Shown here: piece after piece, positions 36,923 through 49,083 of the stretch
Layout of the letters: every line of letters begins with the position of its first letter
How positions within the stretch are numbered: the first letter of the stretch is position 1
NCBI RefSeq assembly: GCF_026745355.1
Contig: NC_079206.1
Span: 8,766,031-8,830,030, forward strand
From: Beta vulgaris subsp. vulgaris
Taxonomy: Eukaryota > Streptophyta > Magnoliopsida > Caryophyllales > Amaranthaceae
Reading direction: 5' to 3'
Length of the DNA: 64,000 nt
Program-made: the position numbers and the translations under genes
Notes under the pieces: generated by a model
Seen by the model: only the letters and a program-made list of their open reading frames with translations
What the model was told of the DNA's origin: nothing
Databases searched by the model: none

Positions 36923-38590
36923 TATATAATGGATCAAATATTCGACTGAACAAAATCAATCTTTCAAAATACACATATGCAGTTATTTTCGAAAGCCTAA
37001 CAAACAATATTATCCAACACAGTCCAACTATCGAAGTATGATGAAGAGGATAATAATTTATTGAAATTATGTTCTGTTAGATGAAGATTTGCAGTGTTTG
37101 CATATTGTATTTTAGATATTTGTATTTTACAATACAAATTCTGGGATAAATTGTCGCGGTCATGGTGAATAAGGTTGTTGTAGTTCAATTAAACATGTTT
37201 CTAATTATATTCATATAGAGATGTAATGAGTATTTCAAATAGCAATACTTATATTTCCTTCGAAACAAAATACATGTTACACTTTAACTTTCACGCTTGT
37301 CGATGCAGTAATTTGATCATTGATAACTTTAATTGTATATTAGTAAAAGTTATAAGAATTAATATTGTGAAAGTATACAATGAGACAAATCCAACAATAT
37401 ATCATATATTAGCAATTGATTTTATCTAAAATTAAAAAATACATGGTCAAATATAGTATGTGAACAGTGCAATTTTCAAAGTGTAACATATATTTTGTTA
37501 GGCAGGAAATATATATTATGTCATACTAATAAATTAATAATATTAGTATCTTTTGATAAATAGTTACTCATATTTATTGCCATTATCATAAAATTTAATT
37601 TGATTAATATTTTTGTGATATATTGGTGGTATCACGGTCCAAATCAAAAATTCAAAAGATACACTCTTCATTTTAGGTTCTGTCCGTATTTGGTAAACTT
37701 AATTGTTGTTAGAAGTATCCTACAAAATCGAATCAATGGCGATGTTGCAATGGTGTGCAATTTGTTGAACGATACTTCCAAAAGAAGATCCATCAATGGC
37801 AATATTTCATATAAGTGTTCATCTGCTTTCTTTTTCCTTTTGAAGTCTACAGAATTGAATACATCAACAAACACCCAAATGACCACAATCGATGGGAATG
37901 CAATATAAATCAGATGTTGCCCAAAGAGGAAAGTAGTGTTAGCAATTAACTCCAACAAAATCTGAGATACATGTATAAATTTTGATAATTATTTTTCTTT
38001 AAAATTATTCTAACATGATGGTAACTTCAATAACAAAACGAGGAAGAGGTGATAGCTTAGTAGAGTACCATTACGAATTTTAGATCATTGCCCATAATTT
38101 GAATCATCATCCCAACAATATGTTGGGGATTATTTGTGGTGGCAGCGGTCTTCAACCCTGTTGTCTTTATAGGTTGTTTAGCTTTTTACCCAATCTTTAA
38201 ACTGGACTACCCTAGCACTAGGCTAGTAGCCTAGCAAGGATTGGTCTCTAGATCAACCATCTTTCCTAATATAAAAAAACTTCAATAGCAAAATTAAAGT
38301 AAATTTCGTAGTCTAAATCGATGACCCTTTTTTTTAAATGTTCGAAAAACAATTAATTCACACAAATTATATTTCAATTGATTAGAGGTGACCGTGGGTC
38401 GAACCGGACTTTGGCCCAAAAAAGTAGTCCGTTTCAGGCCAAAACCACAAGTCGGGCGAAGGCTCGAGCCAAAAAAACCTCGCCAAAACCTGGTATTTTG
38501 GGCCGAGTCGAAATTTAGCCTATTTTTCAAAACTAGGTTGCTTATGGCCTGAAATTTTTGCCCAGAAAATTAGGCCGGACACGATCGCGG
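36923..38590. other. Gene-free AT-rich stretch
   Basis: No exon or paired element ends recognised. From about 38390 to 38640 the sequence is rich in GGCCCAAA/GGGTCGAACC words, a low-complexity interspersed type like those at 16.9 kb. Confidence 0.35.
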
Positions 38591-38594
38591 GCCG

Positions 38595-39560
38595 ATTTTC
38601 GGCCCAAAGCCCACCCATTTTCGGGCGGGGTCGGACTCAACTTGATCTGACAGAATGTAGACTACAATTGATATAAAAGATTAACCTCATTCCAGTCTCC
38701 TCAAATTAATACAATTTTTCTTACTCATATGCATTCTTCAATTTGGAGGATTCGAAGATAAATTTATGCTTGGAAAAGAAATCGTAATTCATAAATGAAA
38801 GACTTTTGAATTTAGGTGGACAGTCAATGTTAATCATATGGAGGACATCTGCTAGATGCATGAATAAAAGAGGATTTCGTTTTCTTTTCTCTTTGTTGAC
38901 TAGGGTGGCATTATTAAAATGATGGATTTGTAATTGAGAGCTTAGAGGTATGCTTTACTATGGTATTCTCAAGAGTCAAGAACATTGACATGTACTAGCC
39001 TTTTCATATTTAAAAGAAAAAATTTGATTTTTTTAGGTCCTTTCGAGAACCTCGTGATAAGATGAATTTCATCTGGACTGTCCAAAGCTGCCCATTTTCA
39101 AGTCGGGCCGAACTCAACTTTTATCATCTCTACCAGACTACCATTGATCTAAAAAATTAACCTTCGTTCCAGTCTCCTCTAATTAATACAATTTCTCTTA
39201 CTCATATGCATTCTTCAATTTGGAGGATTCGAAGATAAATTCATGCTTGGAAAGTAAATCGTAATTCATAAATGAAAGACTTTTGAATTTAGGTGGATAG
39301 TCAATGTTAAATCATATGGAGAACATATGATAGATGCATGAATAAAAGAGGATTTCGTTTTCTTTTCTCTTAGTTGACAAGGGTGGCATATTAAAATGAT
39401 GGATTTTGTAATTGAGAGCTTAGAGGTATGCTTTTTTTTTTTTTTGTATTCTCAAGAACATTGACATATACTAGTTTTTTCATATCTAAAGAAAAAAATT
39501 TGATTTTTTTTTTGGGACTTTCTTGTCGGAAATTCCGTGGTAAAATGAATTTCTTCTAAG
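38595..39560. repeat. Two-copy tandem duplication, period 477 bp
   Basis: GCATTCTTCAATTTGGAGGA starts at 38731 and again at 39208, a spacing of 477 bp. Similarity runs from the CCCATTTTCGGG-like start through AATTAATACAATTT, GGATTTCGTTTTCTTTTCTC and the AAAATTTGATTTTTTT end. The copies differ by scattered substitutions and small indels, so the event is not recent. No coding potential. Confidence 0.85.
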
Positions 39561-39917
39561 CTGCCCTCACACATGATCAATCATCCAGAGGCCCAGTCAT
39601 TTAAGAAATTGCAGAGAAAACAAGAATCTAATATTAAGAAGGTAAAAGCTATTTTCTTAAAAATATAATTTATTTTTGTGGTCTAACAAGATTACCACCA
39701 AAATTATGTTTGTCGTGTATATCCACTATCCAAATGTATGCATGGGGTGAGGGAAATTATGGTCTCTAACAGGGTTAGTGATTTGTATCATGTATGCTGT
39801 ATGCAATTAAGATATATATGCATATAGAGTAAATCATCAAATATGTATTAAGAGAGTTTAGTATATAAGACATTCGAGAAGTCAAATACAAATAACAAGT
39901 ACATAGGAGTGGGACGT

Positions 39918-40039
39918 ATAGAAGATGTCTTGCCCTAGTGGTTAGATTGAGGTGTTGTGAACGATAGGTCATAAGTTCGGATCACCCCTCCCTTTCTTTA
40001 TACTGCCTTCGTGGCTCATATGAATAAAAAAAAAAGTAA
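39918..40039 (+). mobile_element. tRNA-derived SINE with target duplication
   Basis: An 11-bp direct repeat GAGTGGGACGT flanks the 122-bp unit (39907-39917 and 40040-40050). Inside are an A-box-like TGCCCTAGTGGTTAGATTGA, a B-box-like GGTCATAAGTTCGGATCACC about 25 bp further on, and a terminal A-run. Pol III boxes, an A-rich tail and a duplication over 10 bp are the standard marks of a SINE. Confidence 0.85.
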
Positions 40040-40050
40040 GAGTGGGACGT

Positions 40051-41285
40051 TTTAAAATTCTGCAATACTTAATTCTTTGATGCAAGTAGAAATTCTACTG
40101 AAGGCTAACATTCAAATAGTCTAAATGAAACCGTCAAAAATTTAAAAAGAGTTCGAATGAAAGTGGTGAAAGTGGTTCAATATTAGGAATGTCAATGGGA
40201 TAGGACGCGTGTGGAGATGGTCCTTCCATATCCGCACCTTTTTAAAAATTTATTCTCCATCCCCTCCCTACCACCCGTTGCAGAGAAATTTTTTCTGATT
40301 CATCTCTATCTCAACGGGAAAATGTTATAAATTGTCCCTACCATCATCCTTCCCAACTGTCACCTAAAAAATATACATAAAATTCACACCCGCCCCAACA
40401 CCCATGACTGGTTCGAATTCATCCCTTTTAAAGATATATTTATATCTTTCACAACCTTTTTATTATTAAAAAAATATAACAAACCTAAAAAGCAAAAACC
40501 CTAGCAGTCACCTCTCCTTTCTCCCTCTCCAATTCTCTTTCTAGGGTTTTTAAATTTCTTGACCGAAAATCGTCTACTTTGTTAGGAAATTAGACTATTT
40601 CTGACCCTTTTCCTTAGATTTAAGTATTGTTATCTTCTTTACTGCTTTCTTTTGTTCAATTCTCTCCATCTGTGAGAGTAGTTGTCCCCCTTCTTGGTGG
40701 TTACTTCTCATATTTGTATGAGTTTTCTTATTTTCATGGTGTCAATAATTTGGAAGATGATTTGGATCCATGAGGTTTAGGTTTGTTCAACATCATCACT
40801 GAGAACGATTATATCATATAATCAGATTGTGATGGTCTTTACTTAGAAAGATGCAAAGACATCGAAGTAAACTGCTCGTGTCAAGCTTGACGTGGTGGAG
40901 TTGGATCTGTGCTCGAGTATGCTTAAAATTAATTGTTTCAATTGTGAAAATTGTTACAATTTGCTAAATTCGTATATATTTTTCAGATCTTAATTATCAT
41001 TGTATATTGTTTGATAATACTATTAGCAAATCTGATTATGTTAGCAACCGTACTTTATATTTTGATTTGAGATTGTCAAGATCCGACCGTAGGATTAGGT
41101 TGTGCTCTAGATGTCTGATTGATTGAACTATTGATGATATTTCGATAGATTATAGCTATTAACATGGTGAAATTGCTCTAGATCTTTTTAGTTTGATTTT
41201 TTTAGTTTTATTAGTTTAAAACTTTATTTCTCATATTCTTGGTCTTGTTTAGTTTCTCTATACCTTAGAAGTTAGATTAAAACGA
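40051..41285. other. Gene-free stretch, possible remnant of a gene 5' region
   Basis: 40190-40420 is a low-complexity repeat of the GGGATAGGACG type. 40490-40570 reads AAAACCCTAGCAGTCACC followed by CTCTCC-rich DNA, like a plant 5' leader, but no open exon follows. The final part precedes the target duplication CCATC of a solo LTR. Confidence 0.3.
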
Positions 41286-42822
41286 CCATCTGTAATACCC
41301 CATATTTTTAGTATTTATTTAAATAATTAAATATTTATTTTGTAAAATAAATATTTTAAGCAAAGGGTATTTTAGTATTTTCACTGCTTTTAAATTATTT
41401 TGGAGGGAATATGGCGCCAAAATTGAATTTGTTAAGCTTTTGGTATTAAATCCTAGTCAAAATAAAATTTCAGAAAACCAAAAAAATAAAAAGAATTTAG
41501 GCCATATTTTCCTATGGGATATTATGGTGATTGGATGGAGTTTCTTTTTCCTATAACTTCTAAATTTATGACGGAGGTTACAAATCTTGGTTTTATCTCC
41601 TAATTTATGGTGAAGGTTATGATCTATTTAAGTTTAGAAATTAAGTACTTACCTATTTTATTCCTATAAATGCCCCATACCTTGAGTCCGGATCCTCTAG
41701 AGTTATTAGAGAACTCTAGAGGTAGAGTTAGTGTAATCTCATCCCTCCATCTAAATCTACGGTTATTAATTTAAAACAAATCATTTTATTTAAGGAAATA
41801 AAATAAACATCTAAAACTTAAGGAAATATGCAAAGGAGACGTAGTTTTTCCGCCATACACATTCACAAACTCCATTGATGGACTATGAAAGAGTTTGAGA
41901 AACTTATAATCTATATCTTGCCACTACCGTACCAATCAGAATTTTTTCAAAAAAAAATCTGCATCACACGACTAAACTACCGAAGAAGATTATTGATTAT
42001 ATAATTTGAGTGGTGTGGATTCTGTTTCCTTGAAGCCATGTAAGTTTAATAAAAACTCCATTTATGTTTAATTTGTATTTTTTTATTGCAAATAGAAGAG
42101 CATCTTAGGAGTAAAGTGCAACCAACTCAATCTGGCTTTAACATAAACCAAGTTTGTGTAGTGTTGGCTTATCGAGATTGTAAGCTCGCAGGACATTAAG
42201 GATGCAGAATGCTCATTAGATATGTAGCTTACCAGTGACAATGATTTTAAGCTGAAGTGATATTGCAATAACATTTTGGGATTAACAGTAGTTTGGCATC
42301 ATTGAGTGACAACAAAACTTTCATAGTGTATAAATCACACCCAATATTGACGAAACCATCCAACTCTTTGCAAAGCACTACACAGGATATTGAAGGACTT
42401 GAGACAAAAAAAAAAGAGTTCAGCTACACTGTTATACATATCTACTCCATCTACAATGCTTATGATCAATGAAAAGAGCACAATCACACAATGCAACAGG
42501 TACTAGAGCCACGCTATGAATTCATCTATCTAGTTTACAACTAAATTCATAATTTCATATAAACTCTTTTAAGATGAACCATATGCAATATGCAAATAAT
42601 CGTCCTCTCACATCTATAAAAAAAAGATGAACAGTATGTAAAAGGCAAAAACACAACATTAAAATCAAAATTGAAGCTTTCATTAAAACACAACTATAAT
42701 TTGATAACAAGATAAAAATTAAACTCTACCTAAATTATTATGATACTAAAATAATCACAAATTTTTTTAAAAAATAAATCAGAGGAGTTGACGCCGGAAT
42801 TCAAAATCAAAGAAATGAAAAA

Positions 42823-42927
42823 TTAAATCGCAAACCATCGATAAGGATTGGCGATTTTGACGCCGAAATAATCGCCGCCGACGGAATCATCACGGCGAGA
42901 AGACGGATACTGCAATGCGGAAGCCAT
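42823..42927 (-). pseudogene. Captured exon 1 of a prolyl oligopeptidase gene
   Basis: On the minus strand an ATG at 42927 opens 34 codons that include YPSSRRDDSVGGDYFGVKI and NPYRW, then stop. This is the conserved N-terminal start of plant prolyl oligopeptidases (family S9A), where the pattern YPxxRRDDSV..DY.G.....PYRWLED is typical. Right after the PYR codons the sequence reads ATG-GTTTGCG, a plausible 5' splice site, so the fragment ends in intron DNA and the reading frame then meets a stop. The beta-propeller and catalytic Ser-Asp-His domain are absent. A pyrimidine-rich stretch upstream (TCTCCACCTCTTCC on the minus strand) looks like captured 5' leader. It cannot make an active enzyme; a short transcript or a host-gene-matching small RNA is conceivable. 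Confidence 0.8.
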
Positions 42928-43080
42928 GGAAGAGGTGGAGAAGGTAGGAGGAGAAGGAGGAGAGAGAAAATGAGAGGAGTTGAGAAGTTCAGTTGTGGAA
43001 GTAATGTTTGAAGTATTAGAGAGAAATTTTTTTAAAAATCACAAATTCTAGGTTGAATTTGGTGGTTTAGGAGAAGGAAA

Positions 43081-43184
43081 TGAGGGAGATGGGTTGAAGA
43101 GAAAGAAACAGTAAAGGGGTAGGAGAGAGAAATGAGGGAGATGGGTTGAAGAGAAAGAAACAGTAGAGTAAGCGGTAGGACCGT
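43081..43184. repeat. 52-bp tandem duplication inside MULE-2
   Basis: TGAGGGAGATGGGTTGAAGA occurs at 43081 and 43133, with the following GAAAGAAACAGTA also repeated. Purine-rich two-copy tandem repeat on the plus strand. Confidence 0.85.
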
Positions 43185-44829
43185 AGGAGAGAGAAATCAA
43201 ATAGATTTGGGTATCATTTTTATTTTTTTTAAATGGACGGCTGAGATGAATAGATTTAGATGGAGGGATAAGATTACACTAACTCTACCTCTAGAGTTCT
43301 CTAATAACTCTAGAGGATCCGGACTCCCATACCTTAAGCCCTCTTTTCGACACAAAACTTTGAAGAATCCATACTCTCTTACTTCAAAGTTCTTCTTTCT
43401 CTTCCTATCTATTCTAGTTTTATATTTCTTATTCAATAGAATAAGATGCGATTAATAAGAAAGCATTCGATGAAATTAGCTCAAACGAAAGAAGCCCACC
43501 TTCTTTCCCCTGCTCCATTGCTGGAACCGGGCAATTAGTTCCAATTTTCTTTGGTTTAAGAAAAATATTTTTCATATTTCTTACTCAAAAATATTATGCT
43601 CATGATAGGTCATTCATGTTTAAATTCATGATTAAGTTCATGTGATAAGTTACTTATTGGTTGGTTATGAGAAAGCTCGAGCATAATAATGAGTGAAGAT
43701 ACTAATATACTATTTGTGCAAGATCAAGGTAAGTTATATAGCTAGATCTTTTGAAATGTGATTTTATGTGATAAAGCTGTTATTGATATAATGGTTGGAT
43801 TGGTTTAGAAATTTGGTTTAAAATGGTTACAATATTTTATTAATCACTCTTGAAAGTGAAAAGAAGGAATGCTTTTATCAATCATTTTTCTATATAGAAG
43901 TTTTATTATCCTTTTTGGAAAATTAAATTATTTTTACAAGGAAAGGTTGATTAACTTTGAATGTTCAAAAAGTTGTTTATGATGAAAAGAGGTTTATTCA
44001 TGACTTACAAGTCATATTATTATTATTTCCGCTTGATTAATATCAAGAGCTTCAAAGTCCAGTTGTTGGCAATTATAGTTATCCCTTGATATAGCTCCGT
44101 GATGGGAATACTAGTTTGGGGGGTGTGCACATTTAGCAAAATAGAAGGGGAGATAAGAAGAGGAGTTGTTTTCAAGATTATTTTTCATCCAAGTTTTTTG
44201 GAAATAGTTTGTTCTAAAAAGGTTATTCTTGAATTATTATATATTCAAGTGTTTGGAAAGAGTTTGTTCTTAAAAGGTTATTCTTGAATTATTATTAAGG
44301 TGCTTGAAAATAGTTAAGGAGTTATTCTTGAATTATTAGTGATGGAGTTTTCAAAATGAAAAAAAAAATGTTGCAAACTAACAAATGTGTTACTTATCTA
44401 GTATATTTTGTACTCAGTTTTATACTGACGCATATTTCCTTTTTCTTATTTGGCTTTGCCCTGTTTACCTTTTTGGTAAGCAGTTTCGCAGGTAAATTTT
44501 GGATCTGCATGGGAGCATACTAAGAAGGGGATCTTCACCTATATTAGGATGTTTTATTTATATTAAGTTTTTAGACAATATTTACTTTTATTAATAAAAG
44601 AGTATTATTATTTTTGGTTAAAGTCTTCTGCTGCAAGTTATTTTGTTAGTTAGTAGTTGGTTGCCGAAAGCTTGTTAGTCACGTGGCGGTAATACTCCTA
44701 AATTACTCAAATATTATTTACTAAATTATTTATTTAAAAGCGAGTAATTTGGGGGCGTTATACCATCTCTTTGTGGATTCGACCCTACTTATCTTACTAC
44801 ATTGTTATAAGGTTTTGCAGAAATTATTT

Positions 44830-45850
44830 TTGACAGGTGTACGATAATTAATGAAGGTTTTGATAATACTAATACATATATTCTTTCTATGGATCCCTTG
44901 CCTATCATCAACAAAGCTTTTAACATTACTCAACAGATCGAAAAACAAAAAGATGTTTCTGGAGCTGTTATCTTGTAGCTGAGAGTAGTGCAATAGTTGT
45001 GCACAAGCATGTTAAAGGTCCACAAAGTGGTGTTAAGTTTGTCTCTCAAGGTAATCAAGGAAAACATCACTAGAAGAAGCATACATTTGCTAGATTATGT
45101 GACCGTTGCAAAACTAAAGTTCATTAGGTATCGTAAGTGGTACAACTCTATATGGATTTTGCTGGAGATCATGTTGTAGGTAAAGGAGTTCTGGATGCAA
45201 ATATGCTTAATACTATCTGTTAGGAGGTTATGAAGGCTATTAAAGGAGGCAATGTTGATGAATTAAGCTTCTCCAAGTGTTTTCGTCAATTGTGCTAGTA
45301 GTTTTTCTTACTATCTTAGTTGCACTGTGGTAAAACCAAATGATCATGCTATGTGGATAATTGATTCTGTTGCGTCTAATCATATGACCTGTAATGTTAA
45401 GTTGTTGTTCAATAAGAAAACACTTATAAGCATGTTAGAGTTGGGTTACCTGATGGTTCTTGCAAGTTTGTTGACATGGTTGGGAGTGTTGTTTTGAATG
45501 ATAAATTGGTGCTGCATGATGTGATGTATGTGAAGGGTTTAAGCACAATTTATTGACTACTACTGTTTTGATCAATAAGATGCCTAGTAAGGTTCTTGAT
45601 TGGAAAAAACATATGAAATGATGTTAACAATGTTTATGATTATTCTATTCTCGAAACTTTTGGTTGCTTGTGTTATGCTTATAACATGCATAAAAATAAG
45701 GAAGAATAAGTTGGATTCTAGGGCTAGAAAATGCATTTTCTTGGGCTATCTTATGGTCAAATAAAGCCTATAAACTCTATGATTTAGAGACTCGTACTTC
45801 TTTTGTTTCTAGAGATGTACTTTTTTATGAATATATGTTCCTTTTTCTCC
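44830..45850 (+). pseudogene. copia gag, protease and integrase remnants
   Basis: A gag piece near 44850-44980 reads YILSMDPLP, a common copia gag motif. A zinc-knuckle-like CDRCKTKVH lies near 45100. The protease motif near 45355 reads IDSVASNHMTC where the family has D-S-G-A, so the catalytic Gly is Val. The sequence then jumps to the C-terminal integrase part (ETFGCLCYA near 45655 and YKLYDLETRTSFVSRDV near 45770), so the DDE core is deleted. Stops occur in every frame. Confidence 0.8.
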
Positions 45851-46139
45851 ACAATAATATTCCTCAACCGATCTTTGTACTCCTCCTCATTCACTTGTTA
45901 CTTTTTCAGCTAAATCTAATATTTCTTCTGTATTGAGTTCTTCTGATAATAGTTCCTTTGCCATTGATCATGCACCAATTTTTTCTATATGTGTTTACTT
46001 GTCTCAATCATCTTCTCCTGTTATTCATACCCTTGATCAATCTCCTATTCAACATACATATAATACTTCAGTTTCTTGTTCTTCTTCTTATTCCTAGACA
46101 AGTGTCTTTACCTTTCAAATATAATGATGACTTGACTAC

Positions 46140-47597
46140 TGATAGGCGTGTCGCGCACCTAACAAAAATAAATAACCTAACTAATCCTCCTAACTATATA
46201 GTAGGGTAAGTCAGAGTCGATCCCACAGAGAGAAAGTTGTTCTATGATTAGCCTTAAATAATGGTAAGACTAAAGGAGATTAATATCAAGAATAATGGTG
46301 GAATTAAACTATACTAATCAATATAAAAATAAAAGACTCTACAGTTAAGTATCCCCACTAGCACGAAATAATACAAAATAATTTCTACCCCAAACTAATA
46401 AATTAAATGTTCACAAGGAAAAGTACACCCTATAAAGTACCATAAACCTCTCCCGAGTATCTATGGCTTCTCTAATATGCATTCAAGCCTACTCCCGTGG
46501 AATCATGCAAATTAAAGACATTAAACACGACACTTTAACTTCCTAACAATCCATTCTACCTACTCCCGTGGAGAACTTCATGCCTTAATTGAAATACTCA
46601 AATCCGTCAAAATCCAACTCCCGTTGTGATCAAGACAATGGAATTCAACAATAATAGTTATCCCTAATCTAGTATTGGAATATACACAATCAATTAAGCA
46701 AGAACAATAAACAATTAATATGAGAATTTAAAGAAACATTATGAATTAAATCATACTAGGGTTCAACTTAACCATAGATAAAAGAAACTACTCTATCATG
46801 AAATAAATAATGAAATCTAAAACTATAAAAGAAAACATAATTAAAGAAATCAATGAAAGAAACTAATAGAACTCATGAATTAATGAAAAAGAATAAAAAC
46901 TAGGGTTTACACTAAAAACTAGAGAGAAAGAGAGGAGAGAAAACTAAAACCTAAAACCTAAAAAAAATAACGTGAGAGGGAGGAGAGAGAGAGAAAGAAT
47001 GAAAACCTATCTAAATAAATATTCAATAACCTAATATGACTTGGAAAGTAATTTACAAGATAAGAAAAGTCTTAAATAAGTCATTAATAGGCGGATTAGT
47101 GATCGCGCGTACACGTGGCAGATTCCAGCAGAAACAGTGCAATCTTCCGAAAGGCATAACTCCTTGACTAGAAGTCTCCTCGGGGCATTCCACCTATCAT
47201 TGGAAAGATCTTCAAGTCTAGTTTCCAAATATGGTAGAATTACTCGATTCTAAGAATCACATCAAAAGTTATGATCAGAAGAGTAGACGTGACTCTTTTT
47301 CACATTTCTTCTAATAATTTTCTGCTTCGTTTTTGCTCAAACTCGTACTATGACATATCCATATGATCCTTATGCATTGTAACTCCTTTACAAGTGCTCC
47401 TAATCCTTAAGCTTAGCTAATCATACTCCAAATACGTTATCAATGCCTGAAATTCATCAAAAACAAGAAAACATACCGAATAGAAGTACAAAAGTATAAC
47501 TTAAGAATATAATGAAATAATGAACCTAAATATGAAACTAAATGCTCTAAAATGAAACTAAATGCATCTAAAAACTATACATAAAAATGACATATCA
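46140..47597. mobile_element. Solo LTR inserted into the copia remnant
   Basis: The 1458-bp unit starts TGATAGGCGTG and ends GACATATCA, giving the short inverted ends TGATA/TATCA. A 5-bp duplication ACTAC flanks it (46135-46139, 47598-47602). The copia reading frame stops at the left border and resumes in the same frame at the right border once the insert and one duplication are discounted, confirming the borders. No internal coding region is present. A complete small non-autonomous element is less likely than a solo LTR. Confidence 0.87.
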
Positions 47598-49077
47598 ACT
47601 ACTTATATTCCTCACAGAACAATAGATGTGAATTCTAATTCTGATTCACTTTCTAATGACATTTCTTCTCTTGAACCTAAAACTTATAATCAAGCTAAAA
47701 ATCACCCTAGTTGGATTGCTGCGATGGAAAAAGAAATTCAGACCCTAGAACACAATCAAACTTGGGATGTTACAACTTTACCTAAAAGAAATAAACCAAT
47801 TGGATCTAAATGGGTATTCAAAACCAAATGTGGAGAGATTGAAGGATAATATTTTAGTAGTCATTAGGTATCAACAAGTGGAAGGGGAAGACTATACCCA
47901 AACTTTTTCTCTTGTTGCAAAATTAACAACTATCCGAATTGTTATTGCCTTGGCAACTGTGCAGAAATGGCCTTTATGTCAGTTAGTGAATAATGCTTTT
48001 CTTCATAGGCGTTTGGATGAAGAAGTTTACATTTCCTCCCTGCTGGTTATACTAAGGTGAACCCAGGTGAAGTGTGTAGGTTGAAGAAGTCAATCTATGG
48101 TTTGAAACAAGCTAAGCATCTAGAATATGGAATAAGGAGTTGACTAAGTTCATAAATTCCTTTGATTTTCATCAGTCCAAACAGGATTATTTTCTCTTTA
48201 CAAGAACCAAGGATAATGAGTTTATTGTGGTTTTAGTCTATGTTGATGATATTCTTGTGATTAGGCTTCTATTATGAAATCGAAGATGTAAAGAAAGGTT
48301 TGGATGAAGCATTTTTTTGTCTCAGAAGAAATAAATTAAGGACATTATTTCAGATTCTGGAATGACAGATTGTGCTCCTAATTCTGCTCCTCTATCAACT
48401 GGATTGAAGTTATCTACAGATGTTGGAGAGGTTCTTCCACAATATGATGTTTACAGAAAATTGGTAAGGAGATTATGATCTTTCCTATTATGGTCAACAT
48501 CTCAACCAATTCATGCATAGTTCTCGTGTTCCTCATAGGACAGCTGCCTTACATGTACTTTGGACCATGGTTTAGTTTACTCTGCTATATCTGACATGGA
48601 GGTAACAACTTATAGTGATTCTGATTGGAGCGGATCTCAGTTTACTAGCATAACATTCAGTGCATATGCAGTATTTCTTGGTTGCAATTTGGTGTCTTGG
48701 AAGAATACGAATCAACCAACAGTGAGTAAATCTTATACTAAAGCTGAATACGGAAGCATGTCATACAGCTAGTGAGCTAGTTTTGCATAGAAGGACTACT
48801 ACAAGATTTAGATGTTCCAGTATCTCTACCTATGACATTATTCTGTGATAATTTATCTACTAAGCATCTAGCACAAAATCATGTATTTCATGAAAAGACC
48901 AAGCATTTAGAAAGAGACACGCATTATGTGCGTGAACAAGTTGAGACAGGACTTCATACAACTCATATTTCAAGTGCAAACCAGTTAGGTGATGTCTTGA
49001 CCAAGCCTCTTGCTGCTCATCCGCATTATCGATCATCTTTGTTCCAAACTTGGACTTGTGTCCCAAGTCAAGCTTGA
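47598..49077 (+). pseudogene. copia reverse transcriptase and RNase H remnants
   Basis: RT starts with AKNHPSWIAAMEKEIQTLE and KPIGSKWVFKTK (about 47690-47830), continues through FSLVAKLTTIRIVIALA and LKKSIYGLKQA to an intact YVDDILVI near 48240, with several frameshifts. RNase H follows (YSDSDWSGS near 48615, LVSWKNTNQPTVSKS, then THYVREQVETG and LGDVLTKPLAAH near 48990). The final frame ends with TGA at 49075-49077, just at the polypurine tract. Confidence 0.85.
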
Positions 49078-49083
49078 AGGGGG

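Larger units (their letters stand above)
41684..43326. mobile_element. Pack-MULE carrying a prolyl oligopeptidase gene fragment (MULE-2)
   Basis: The 1643-bp element has inverted ends GAGTCCGGATCCTCTAGAGT and ACTCTAGAGGATCCGGACTC. They match over about 75 bp with a single mismatch that I can see. An exact 9-bp duplication CCATACCTT flanks it (41675-41683, 43327-43335). Each end also folds on itself (CTCTAGAGTT ... AACTCTAGAG). No transposase is present. The cargo at about 42780-42960 is GC-richer and contains the start of a prolyl oligopeptidase gene. The near-identical ends suggest recent insertion into the solo LTR. Confidence 0.9.
41291..44762. mobile_element. Solo LTR (TGTAATACCCC type), split by a Pack-MULE
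   Basis: The element begins TGTAATACCCC and ends GGGGGCGTTATA, the inverted form expected of an LTR end (TGTTACA-type, with the last CA decayed to TA). A 5-bp duplication CCATC flanks it (41286-41290, 44763-44767). Without the 1643-bp Pack-MULE and its 9-bp duplication it measures about 1.82 kb. No internal retrotransposon region is attached, so it is a solo LTR from recombination between two LTRs, probably Ty3/gypsy by its termini. Confidence 0.82.
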
